Translations under genes and position numbers: made by a program
Notes under the pieces: model-generated
Databases searched by the model: none
What the model was told of the DNA's origin: nothing
The model's input: the letters and a program-made list of their open reading frames with translations, nothing else
Part shown: one piece after another, positions 32,701 through 42,638 of the stretch
Layout of the letters: each line of letters begins with the position of its first letter
Position numbering within the stretch: position 1 is the first letter of the stretch
DNA from: Lentinus brumalis
Lineage: Eukaryota; Basidiomycota; Agaricomycetes; Polyporales; Polyporaceae
Direction of reading: 5' to 3'
Assembly (NCBI GenBank): GCA_001792895.1
Contig: MARA01000002.1
Location: 1 to 64,000 of the forward strand
DNA length: 64,000 nucleotides

Positions 32701-34179
32701 GAGTGGATGTCGCCGAATCGAGGGACTGTGAAGACATGATTACAGCGGTCGCGTGGCGGGCGGGATTAAATACTCACCGAGACGAATGAACGGAAGCTTC
32801 GCCCACGTGGGCGGACTTTTCTTCGCGTACGGCGGAGACGAGAACGTCTTCGCGGTGAGGCTCTTGATGGTGAACGTCTCGGGGTTCAGACTGGTGTCCA
32901 CGGCGAAACGCCTTGCTGCCGATGTACCTTTGGCCGGACCGCTGGTGAGGAGAGCGAAAGGCATGTAGTTGGGCCCTTCGGGGTCGACGTCGTCGCGATA
33001 ACCGGTCAGCACCAACTCTTCCTCGCGGCAATGAGCCATGACCTGTTGATACAGTTGTTCCCATGCCGGGCCGATCGTGGGGAGCTCGACGGGAAAGACC
33101 ATGTTGAAGTCGTGACATAGTTGAACGAGCGTGTCGTATTCCTTGGTCTTCCACGCAAACGGGACACGCTTGGGCCATGCAGACGAGCCGTCGGCGGCGT
33201 CATCGCCGAGCGGATGCTGGGAAAGCACAGGCGAGTGAGATAGACAGCGATGCGGGCCCAGGGGGGACGTACCTTGAACGGGATGAGGTGGACAAGGATG
33301 GTAGTGGTGCCCGACTGCACTTCAAGGGCGGACGACGGGCGCGCGATGCTGGAGGACGACGAAGCGGCGGCATTTGGAGGCGCGCCAGTCGAGACAGAGG
33401 TGCGGAACCGGGATGTGTTGACGTGGCCCTCCTGCGCGATTTCAGCATGCATTCGCACAATACTGTCAAGACGGCGCACGTTGGTTTTGCCAGGCTTGTC
33501 GGCGCGCGTGCCCGTGAACGCGGCGATGGCAGGCGCGGCCGAGATGGCGGCGGCAGAAAGCGGGGATTGGGTAGCGGCGGTGGTGGCGAAGTCAGGGTGG
33601 ATGCCGAAGGAAGCAGGAGAGGGAACGTTGGGAACCGGGCTACATGCGGCCGGGATATCAGCGGATGGTGTCGGCGGGGTAAGAAGGAAACATGTGTTTA
33701 CCTGTGTAACGGGCCGGGTGCGACATAGTCCATCGTGGTGTGTGCGTACAGCGGTGCACCGCACGCGCACGGGGTGCGCAGGTTCCAGTCACCAATCACG
33801 GCGGCCTGGGTGGGTGGTGAGGCGGACAACAACAGACGTGACAAAAGGAGGAGAGACGAACAGAGTAGAACCCGCCGCATTGACGTTCCTCGCACGGGCC
33901 CCGACGCAAAGCCTCAGCACGAGGAGCCTGGCCGGGCGGAGCAAACTCCTCTGGCTGTATACGGTGAGCCAGCCAGGTGTGATCGCACGCGCCGCACACT
34001 TCTTGGGGGAATGTAGGAGTCTGACCGCATGTGAAGAGAGGACACGTATAGAGACGGACGGTACTCACAAAACGGGTGACGCCGTTCACGAAGACCATCC
34101 ATCCGGTGCAAGGAGGAAACTGACCGGTGCGACACTCGGGGTGAACGCACTGACCGCGGCGGGGTGTGGGGAGAGACAT
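29763..34179 (-). CDS. Large multi-exon protein, Cys-rich N-terminus and HECT-like C-terminus
   Basis: The start is at 34179 (MSLPTPRRGQ). Exon 1 (34069-34179) and exon 2 (from 34020) carry Cys pairs typical of zinc binding: CVHPEC, CGACDHTWLAH, CEERQCGGF and, in exon 3, CACGAPLYAH. A Pro/Ser/Ala-rich linker follows (about 33.7-33.3 kb). Further exons lie near 33.2-32.8, 32.7-32.3, 32.3-31.7, 31.5-30.7, 30.7-30.5, 30.5-30.1 and 30.07-29.76 kb. The last exons read FRHTGSRVPVP...RTCFNRCEVDIDRG, like the HECT C-lobe with its TCFN catalytic cysteine (codon 29892-29894). HECT enzymes form a ubiquitin thioester on that Cys. The match is short and I could not verify the N-lobe, so the family call is tentative. 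The alternative is an unknown lineage-specific family. It is transcribed away from the KDZ gene. Confidence 0.5.
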
Positions 34180-34794
34180 GCGGATGGACAAAAAACGGTG
34201 AGGGGGGGGAGGGGCGAGCGCGACAGCGGGGGAACTTGACGATGAGTGAGCGGGGGAAAGGAGCGGGATAGCGCAGACTGTGCTTGATGTCGTATGTACC
34301 TCTGTCTGCCTGTGCCATGCGCGGCACACGAAGGCGTGATTCTAACGGGGGACCACATGTGAGGTCGTCGGGAATCTCACTTGGTTACCCGATAGATCGG
34401 TAGCGGGGGGAGACTCCCCACTAGCGTGCCGCTAACCGCGGTTGATGTCTGCAGCCATGCAGGGCGCCTGAAAATCTAGGAAATTGAGGTGGGAGGAGGT
34501 GATGGTGTGGCAGTGCTGCAGAAAGGCGCGGAGACGGCGTGAATTCCTGAAAAGGCAGCAAGAGCGCGCAAACAACAGGAAAAGCCCTGAAATCGCAGAT
34601 GTGGTTAGGCTGTGCGTGCTACGCGAGGAATGTATGGGGCAGGTGCGGTAAGGCGAGTGAAAGGGGCGGAAACCTTGAGAAACATAGAGCAAACGTTGGA
34701 AAAGTGCCGGAGAATACATAAAAGATACAAAACTTCGGGAAATATGCTGAAGTTTCATGAAGAGCATGCAAAACCAGTGAAATTAGGGGCACAA
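34180..34794. other. Intergenic between HECT-like gene and KDZ gene; GAAA-rich
   Basis: No gene is seen. From about 34465 the plus strand is A-rich with many irregularly spaced (t/g)gaaa motifs. This is where the missing N-terminal exons of the KDZ transposase would be expected, and I find no coding sequence for them. Confidence 0.45.
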
Positions 34795-37700
34795 TGATTT
34801 TTGTCCTATGGATCCCGTCATACAATACTGATGTGTGCCTCAGATATGTCGATGCGGCCCAGATCACACAGGACGGCAATTTCCACTACTCAATGACGAA
34901 TAAGCACACGGACCCGAAAGATCCTGCCATGACCAAGGGGGCGTCGTATTACGCCCACGAAGACGATTCGAAGGTGTTTTTGGAAACCACCGAACATCCG
35001 GAGCACGAGGTGAGACAGCTCGGTTACGCGGGTGAGCGATTGCTGAATAGGCCGTAGTCCTCTACGTGCAACCAATTCGCCGCGATCGGGTCTGGCAAAT
35101 ACAAAGGGCCTGTGTCAGGCATCATGGCCGTGCTGTGCCGCCACATGATCGTGCTACCTGGCGGGGTCCTCGACCTTCATCATGGCGAACGGTGCGTCGT
35201 AAGCGTACTGTCATGCACGCGGCGCGCACTAAAAACCCTGCAAGGTACCTGTACGTGGACTTCTTGCTCGTGTCAGCGCTGCAACGATATCGCGCCCTAC
35301 ACATGATTGTCGATACCTACGACATATACTGCCAGTACATGAAGAAGTTCCGACGACGCCTCGAACTGGAGTTCACACCGACGAAGCTCGAGAGTCTCAA
35401 ATCGATCGAATCTGCGGACCTTCCGAAGATTGTGGGCGGTGTCGGGAACTATCATGCGCCGATGCACATTCGCAAGTGTCGATGCTTTTTCTCCTTGCAT
35501 CACATACCGGGTGTGGGCAAGATGGTGGGGGAGCAATGCGAGGGCCACTGGGGCATCACCGAGCCGCATTCGCGCTGTACAAAGGAGATGTCGTGTGGAC
35601 ATCGTCACGAATACATCTGCTACCTGTACAGCCACCGCAACGTACAGCGCATCCATCGCCTAGGTGAGTCGCCCCGGACCATGGTGACAACGGCCACTCA
35701 CCCCAACATCGAGCCACAGTGGACGAGCTGCCCGAGAAGTGGGAGGAAGCTGAGGGGGCGATGATAGCCGCGGACGAATACTTGCACACGCTTGAAGCCA
35801 CGCTGGCGGAGAACTTCGGGGAGGAGACCGTAGTTGAATGGCGGGCGGCGCACGATAAGTGGGAGAGCGAGGTGACGAACATCGACAACCACGCGCACAT
35901 GGACAATCCTTTCGAAATCGCTGAGGATGCTGGTGAATATTTCGCCCTCCTTGTGCGATGGTCGCTGACAACGACGCAGTTCTGACGACCGACGCGATCT
36001 GCGAACATCTGCGCCAAGAGCGCACCAAGGAAGGTGATCGCCTGGGCATCGCAGTCATCGACGCCATTCAGGCCGCGCTTAACTTGGAGCGGAACAGGTG
36101 AGACACCGGCCTTGGGTGTTCGGTGTGTGCGTACTGAACCGGGCGCACAGATTGGACCTGGTCAAGAAGATTCGAGCTGCCGAAGGGACCGAGAAGGAAC
36201 GTAGTGCAATCGCCGCGAAGTTGGAAGCCTATCGCCGAGACGTTCTGTCGTGCGAGCAGGACTTCGCGGTCTGCGTGTCGCCGATTGTCCACGAGGTGAC
36301 CCAAGCATGCATCGCAGACGACCGCATGATGGCGGCGCAACTCGGGGAGGCCATTGTGGCAGCCGGACAGGATGCGACGGCGGTGAAGGCGGCGAAGGAG
36401 AGATATGCCTTGCTTCCCAGCACGTTCCCCAAGCGAGATATCAAGGACGATCGAAGCCTTGGCCTCGAAGATGCACCCAAAGCGCCCGGAGCAGGTCCCT
36501 CTGCGAAACGGAAAGCACAGACGAAAGCGCAAAAGGCTTTCGACGCCATGCTGGATGAGCTGTCTGTGCCAGCGGCCACGTTGCCGTCGATGTACCACAG
36601 CAAGGTACGGCAGCATCATCTCATGAAGAAGCTCGTCGAAACGGAGCGCAGCCTAAGACAAGGCCAGGCTGCTGAGGCCCTGAACGAACTGAGGATCCAC
36701 CTGTCCACTCACGTCGCCCTCAAATTTCGCAAGGAAGAACGGTCCGGCCAGAACCACAACGCCCCGATGGATCGACGTCTTGACGAGAAGAAGGAAGTGA
36801 TCACGGGTGCAAAGTACGAATACCGTAAGCTCAGGCACACCTTACGCGTCCTTGGGATGCCGGAGAATCATAAGATCTTCCGGCCCCTGCGTGACGAAGA
36901 TGCGGTCGCTTTCAAGCTGTTTACCAGCGAGAATGTGCAGGGGACAGTCGACGGATGCCTTCATGGATCTGGGGTGACTTCAGCTTCGTTGGCAAGGTGG
37001 CCCCGGGCGAAGTTCGAACATTCCTCGAGAAAGGTAAGCGATTACGCTTGGGCACGTAGGCCACACTCACCGTTTTTGCAGCGATGAGACCGCATTGGTT
37101 CCAACACAGCGCGCTCGCACGCAGAAATACCGAGGAGGCGTGGATCCGCTTGGAGGAAATGTTGCGATGTTGGATGTCTTTCCAAGACAGCAGGGATTTT
37201 TGGGTCACACGTGCGACCACCTTGGACGCCGCAGGCAACCTGGGAGCGGCGTCGTACGCACGCAGGTATGCGACATCCACGCGCCTTCCTCGGAACATCC
37301 TGACCCCCTCTCAGGCAAGCGCATAGGTATGAACGTCTGTTCCGGAAGGCCGAGTTGAAGTTCCCCAGTCGGATTCACGAGGTGAGAACGTCGCGAATCT
37401 GGTTGAATGGACTCTGACCCTGTCAGCAGGGAATAGGGATGCCGGTTCCCCGGAAGGATTAGTTTGCGCTGTTGGTAGGGGGTTGCGACATCGAAGTGTC
37501 TCAAAAGGGGGTAGCGTGCGGCGGAGCGGCTGGGAAGTCGGGTTGGCGGCGGGGAGGAATGTTCTGATATGACGTGTGGGATAGTTAGCACGAGATGGCG
37601 ACAGAAGCCCCACCTCCATGCGCCGCGGACTTTAAGGGCAGACGACTTAAAGAGGCGAGTGGTGAGGAGGTCCAACCCACCGCACCCGCCACGTTGCTCT

Positions 37701-38236
37701 CTTGTGAGACGATCGCCAGTGTACGATGGTGAGTAACATGGGCCGCGGTCTGTCGAGATCGACGTCTGGTCTCTGGACGCGCGGACCCTACTTGTGCCCG
37801 AACAAATATGGCGCTGACAATGAGCTGGCGTACGACAGGGGATGCGGAATCTGCTACGCGACTTCCGCTCGAAGATCAGAGTGAGACAGGTATGCCTGCA
37901 GGTTAATGATAGCGGGGTTGGTGTGTTGAAATCTTCGCAGCGCATCCTGCGAGACGGGAAGGAGTACTCGCCTTACGGCATGGAGGACGTCATTGTTCTC
38001 CCCGATGGTACGGACGCAGCGGAGTTGTTCCCCAGATGTGCCCCGCGTCCGAGGTGGATCCGACCAGCGGAACTGCGTGCATCCGCCTGGAGGGCAACGA
38101 GGTCATCGCGCTCAATGTGGAGGTCGATATAGAGTCTTTGGCGAGAGAGGCGCACGACGAGCAGGAGGCCGGGGTAGCTTTGGATGACGAGGAGCCGTCG
38201 GCAGCGGCGCGTGGCCCGATGCACAGTCACTCGTGA
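34795..38236 (+). CDS. KDZ (Kyakuja-Dileera-Zisupton) transposase, N-terminally truncated, two frame breaks
   Basis: The RNase H-fold DDE core is recognisable: DGNF (Asp codon 34872), then after introns STCNQF, CRHMIVLPGG and GERYLYVDF, then YDIYCQY (Asp codon 35321), GNYHAPMHIRKC, GVGKMVGEQCEGHWG (Glu codons 35531/35540) and TKEMSCGHRHE. The C-terminal helical region (SLRQGQAAEALNELR, KYEYRKLRHTLRVLG) and the terminal block DGKEYSPYGMEDVIVLPDG are also family-like. The usual several hundred N-terminal residues with the cysteine cluster are absent. Frame changes are needed at about 36958 (into SWIWGDFSF) and at the C4 run 38030-38033. One intron, 37381-37837, is 457 bases against about 50 for the others. 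The transposase is probably non-functional as it stands. The TET/JBP gene follows within 33 bases. Confidence 0.85.
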
Positions 38237-38268
38237 GCGATACGGCGTCCGTGGCGAGTTGGGACTCG

Positions 38269-39623
38269 ATGCACGCTATACCACAAGTCGAGCGCAAAGA
38301 GCGCGATCCAGCTGCGCAGAAACGCGTCGATCGCACGAAAGCGAAGCGGCGCAAGGGCCGCCAGGACAAGCAATCGACATTGGGCTCGCCGCGCACGCAC
38401 GTCGGCGAGGCCGCTTGTGACTTCCCGCCGAAACGCCGCGCAATGAAGCATGCCTCGGAGACCACGGTGATCCAGACGGACTTCGATATAGACGGAGGCC
38501 AAGCGAGATATGCTGGGGCCGGGTTCACAGGTAAAGTGCGCCCTCAAACCATGGAAGACCAGGCAAGCGTGCCGTTCGAGCAAATCGTGAAGAAGTTGCC
38601 CGTGTTACGGTGGGGAGGGAGGTATGCGCCCCGTACACGATTCACGGGTCCAGGGAGCCTACCTGACTGCGGCCATGTGCAGGTCGAACCACTACATCGT
38701 GGACAAGAAGGGCACGATCCTCATGGTGCTCGTGGGAGCGTCCTCCGATGCGACACTGTACAAAGTATACGAGAACGCGGCTGACCACCTCGTGAAAGCC
38801 CGGAATTATTGCGGGATGAACGGAAGGGAGGAGCATCGTCGTGGAGGGTATAGCACGCTGTCTTCGGGGATATCGAGAGGCGGCGGACAGCCGGTATGTC
38901 AGGCTTGCACGAAAGGACGGCGGGCTGGGACTGATGATTATACAGCGTCCTATGAACATCAAGCCCAGGAATAGACGCGAGCGCAGAGCGTTGGCACGAC
39001 TGTGGCAATCTCAGTCAATCCGTCGCATTGCAAACGCGCAAAGTGGTGAGCGCGGGCGCAGTGCGTCCGTGTAGAACGAAGTGCTAATGAAGATGGCTAC
39101 AGGATACCTGAAGACATACGTGCCGGCCGTGTTCTCCGAGTACATGGTCAATCTCAATGCGATCTGCGAGTCGCAACCAGAGCTGAGGCGGAACTGCACG
39201 CACAACGCCTTCGCAGGTGTCACTTTCAACCTCGGTCCGCGCGTGGTAACATATCCGCATCTCGACCAGGCTAATCACCTGTGTGGAATGTGCGCGGTCA
39301 CCGTCCTGGGAAACTTCGACCACGAGCGCGGCGGACATGTGATCCTTTGGGACGTCGGCCTCGTCATCCAGGTCCCACCTCGATCAACATACCTGATCCC
39401 TTCCGCAATCCTCGTTCATTCGAACGTCGACATTGGCCCGGAGGAGACTCGAATGTCGATCACACAGTACTCGGCGGGCCATTTGTTCAGCTGGGTGCGA
39501 TGTGGCATGACGACTCAAGCGAAGTTCGCGCAGAATGGCCAGGAGCTGGAATCGGGCGAAACGCGGTGGCAGCGGGGACTGCGACTCTTGCGCCAGTGGT
39601 GCGCGGGGGTCCAACGCCCGTGA
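38269..39623 (+). CDS. TET/JBP-family 2OG-Fe(II) dioxygenase associated with the KDZ transposon
   Basis: TET/JBP enzymes oxidise 5-methylcytosine or thymine in DNA; fungal members are expanded and travel with KDZ elements. Exons read from the first in-frame ATG, 38269 (MHAIPQVERK), to about 38622, then about 38684-38891, about 38944-39045, and from about 39102 to the stop at 39621-39623. Phases agree throughout. The N-terminal segment is Lys/Arg-rich. Family-like motifs are RRGGYSTLSSGISRGGGQ, then FNLGPRVVTYPHLDQAN, GNFDHERGGHVILWD, VPPRSTYLIPSAILVHSN and ETRMSITQYSAGHLF. The iron ligands His and Asp of HLD (39258, 39264), the distal His (39417) and the 2OG-binding Arg (39450) are all present, so it looks catalytically competent. 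The frame is open upstream to 38188, so an upstream spliced start or a read-through with the transposase is possible. Confidence 0.85.
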
Positions 39624-39837
39624 GGAATGGATGAGGTTGACACCAGGTGTCGAGCGAATACTATGACGCTATCTACGAAGTAAAAGTATGTACTACGCTG
39701 AACGAGCCTGACAGATACCTTGCCGCACACGGCGACGTACCGACTCACTCGCACCGCGACAACGGCAGGGTTCAGGACCACCGGCCTGCTTGGAAGGTCA
39801 GTGTTCGGGATGTCACATTTGAAATTGTACTAATTGG

Positions 39838-40199
39838 TACACAGGCATGACGTGCACGCAAAGAGAAGCACGGCGGCGAGGTGGGAGCCCGCGAGGCGTG
39901 TGAGGGCCGCGCAAGCCTGGGTGTCGAACATCTAAGCTGAGTTCTCCTACCGTGAGGGCCACTTGATACACAGGCATGACATGCACGCAAACAGAACCAC
40001 TGCGGAGAGCTTCGGCATCGCGAGGCGTGCGAGGGCCGCGCAAGCGTTGGTGTTGAACACATAGGCTGTGTCTTCTGACCGTGATCCGTACTAATTAGTA
40101 CACAGGCATGACATGGGCGCAAAGAGAAGCACGGCGGAGAGCTGCGGCAACGCGAGGCGTGTGAGGGCCGCGCAAGCGTTGGTGTCGAACATATAAGCT
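39838..40199 (+). repeat. Three tandem ~130-bp promoter-like repeats
   Basis: Copies start at tacacaggcatgac at 39838, 39967 and 40099, a period of 129-132 bases. Each contains gcaaagagaagcac, gcgaggcgtgtgagggccgcgcaag and, near its end, an A/T-rich cat(a/c)taagctgag. In the third copy that element (near 40188) lies about 60 bases before the start codon at 40253, where a TATA box would be expected. Confidence 0.85.
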
Positions 40200-40252
40200 G
40201 AGACTTGCAACGCTGACGAGCCCATCACCGCCTAGCACCCTCACGAACAACC

Positions 40253-41219
40253 ATGAGCATCCCGCCCCCGAAGACGTATCAGGCCGCCCTGGAAGCCAAT
40301 TTGCGCCGCGCGGAGAGGCAAGGCGTGAAGATATCGGTCGTGCCGGCTATGTTGCGTCCCTCTGGGGCGACTCCCAAGTTCTTCCGCGACCTGGCAAAGT
40401 CGCAAAAGATAGTATGCAAACCATGCAAGAAGAAGGGTATCATCTGCCAGGCCACGAATCTCAGCCGCCTCAGCTGTTACGGGTGCCTTTGGGGCCGCGA
40501 CTGTGATCGCCAAACCTGTGAGTCATGTCCCGGTCGCCCAACGGTCTGCTAATCTCGTCGCAGATATGACCAAGCGAGGCCATCCGGCGAAGTTGAACGC
40601 GGAGTCGTATACCGTCGCGAAGAGCGAGGGTTTGACTATCATCCCGGAGGGCGCGGTATGGGGTGATCGAAACATGCAGCCCGCGGCTATGCGCGAGGGC
40701 GTGCCCCTCAAGGAGGAGAAGGGGGTGGCAGGAGAAGAAGGGGGGGAAGAGGAGGAGGACGGTGAGAGAGCTGCGTCATCGAATGAGGACGGGGTTGATG
40801 ACGACGACGAGCAGGTGGACCAATTGGCCGATGATGATGACGGTGAGGACGAGGACGCATCCCAGGAATCGAAGGACGAGACCTTTGCGGCGAAGGTGGG
40901 CTTGATCAAGAAGAAAGTCACCTCGACTAGGGCGAAGCTGGGGCGGACGAAGAAGAGCATCGACGCTATGGATGCGGAGCTCGACACCATCAAGACGCTG
41001 CTGGCGGGACTGGTCGAAGGCAAGGGGAAGAGGGTGGAGAAGCATGAGCTTGGGGCAGCGTCGAGTTCCGAAGACGAGATGCCGCTCAGCGAGCGCAAAC
41101 GTGAGCATACGGATGCATTGCGCGGGTTGTGCTAATTCGTATTGCCAGGTCCACGCGTGGAGGCCAACGCAGACGCGGGGCCCTCGAACACGAAGGGCGC
41201 AGACACCCAGGATGAATAG
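40253..41219 (+). CDS. Zn2Cys6-like small protein (paralogue of 24732 gene)
   Basis: Exons are 40253-40517, 40564-41100 and 41149-41219, with GTGAGT/CAG, GTGAGC/CAG borders and agreeing phases. The start MSIPPPKTYQ lies in context aaccatgag. The Cys pattern C-x2-C-x6-C-x9-C-x2-C-x5-C (KPCKKKGIIC..., CYGCLWGRDC) is close to a fungal binuclear zinc cluster. Exon 1 ends RQT and exon 2 begins MTKRGH, at the same place as in the 24732 gene. A long Glu/Asp-rich segment (EEGGEEEEDGE, DDDDEQVDQLADDDD) precedes a likely coiled coil (KKSIDAMDAELDTIKTLLAGL) and a short basic end. It could be a transcription regulator or a transposon-associated DNA-binding accessory; neither is shown. Its upstream region is the triplicated repeat. 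Confidence 0.7.
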
Positions 41220-41601
41220 CTGGCTCATGAACAGAGAATGTAAGTACTGACACCGGATTCTCGGGGACGCGTACTGACACGCGCATAGCTCGGCGGCGTG
41301 GCTCTGGGTTCAGGTTTGAGGTCGCAATGGATGCGTGAACAATACAAGGACTGCGGCAAGAGGGCGCGCGCGGCACCGGGGAATACGCACTATGTCAACG
41401 GAGCGTGAATATACGGTGGTTGAGCAGAATACAGGTAGTAAAGAGTGGGGCCCTGCGAGAACGCCAGCCCGAAGCGTGCCGAAACGTCCGAAGGGGAAAG
41501 CGTACGTGGGGCGATGAATAAATGTCGTACATTAATGGCTTTGCGATAGCACCGGAGTGCCAGGGTAGCAGCAGAGGTGAGGCACAGCCACACCACGCGA
41601 G

Positions 41602-42357
41602 ATGGTGCCTAAGGCACGTAGCACAGCCACTCCACGCGACTTTGGCTTTCCGAGTTTCTCGGACACGCAGGCCGCTGGGCGGCCGTCGCGCGCACGGGAA
41701 ATCGCTGTTACTCGTACCGACACGTCTGTGCGCCCGCCTCGCCCCTGCAAGGTCGACATCGAGAATGGGCTACTGGTCCTGCAACGTCACGGGGGCGCAG
41801 TGGTGGGTGAGTCGTGCGATATGTCAATTGCAACGACGCGGAACTGACCACTCGTACGCAGATCGCGTCCTCGATCTTTGCGAGCAATAACACGGACAGG
41901 ATAAGGTTCACCTACGGCGAATTTGTGGAGGTGAGTGGGGGATTTAAGGGCCTGGACGTTGGAGTAATTCTGTATAGGTGATGGTAGCCATGAAGTTTCG
42001 TCCGCACGACACGCTTCCGGGCGCACTGCGACCGCGACAAGGACGATATGCTAATAAGGTGCTGGAGTACAACCCTGTGAGTATGAAGCTGTCTGCTCGA
42101 GACATTGCTGACGCATGTGCAGCTCAATCGTCCGATGGACAGGAAGATGTCGTACCGCCGACAGAAGGAGTAAGACATCCAGCTTACTTGTAATGGACGC
42201 ATGGCTGATGATGGCTAGGGTGAAACGGCAGCTTCGCAAACGTTACGGCATCGAGCTCTCGGACTTCGTGGTCATGCGGCATATGGAGTGGGAGGACCCG
42301 GCAGACCTGCACGCCCCGGTGCCTTTGGAGGATCTGGGGACGCTGCCACAGTTCTGA
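41602..42357 (+). CDS. Hypothetical basic protein, about 170 residues
   Basis: I do not recognise it. The ATG at 41602 (MVPKARSTATPR) opens a frame that can be joined by phase-0 introns to IASSIFASNNTDRIRF (from about 41861), VMVAMKFRPHDTLPG, LNRPMDRKMSYRRQKE and a last exon VKRQLRKRYGIELSD ending at the stop 42355-42357. The conserved look of the last four exons and consistent GTGAGT/CAG borders support a real gene. The first exon is less sure, and exons further upstream (41385-41500, MSTEREYTVVEQ) may belong to it. Confidence 0.45.
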
Positions 42358-42638
42358 AGGGAAACGTAGGATTATGTACATCTCCACTACTTGGCCTGTC
42401 TGCTGGGTTATGTGCGAGTTTACTGAGCGCGGCGGGAAGTGAGGTGGGTGTATGGTGAGTATGCGATGATTGGAACCGAGAGAAGTTACGACACAAGACG
42501 AAATCGGTCCCAACCGCCCCGCGTTCTACCCTCCAAAGGACGCTGTGTTCCGGCCACGGTCTCCTCATACGGTGCAACCGTCGACTCTGGTGCCCAGGAT
42601 CCCTTTGGCTACCAGGATGGCCCCAGCCGCCCCCCTCG

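Noticed and set aside
33796..34179. Cys-rich exons as the missing N-terminus of the KDZ transposase
   Set aside because: They are on the opposite strand and splice into the 29763-34179 gene.
39838..40199. CRISPR-like array
   Set aside because: Three long diverged tandem copies without unique spacers, in a eukaryotic context; it is a duplicated promoter-like unit.
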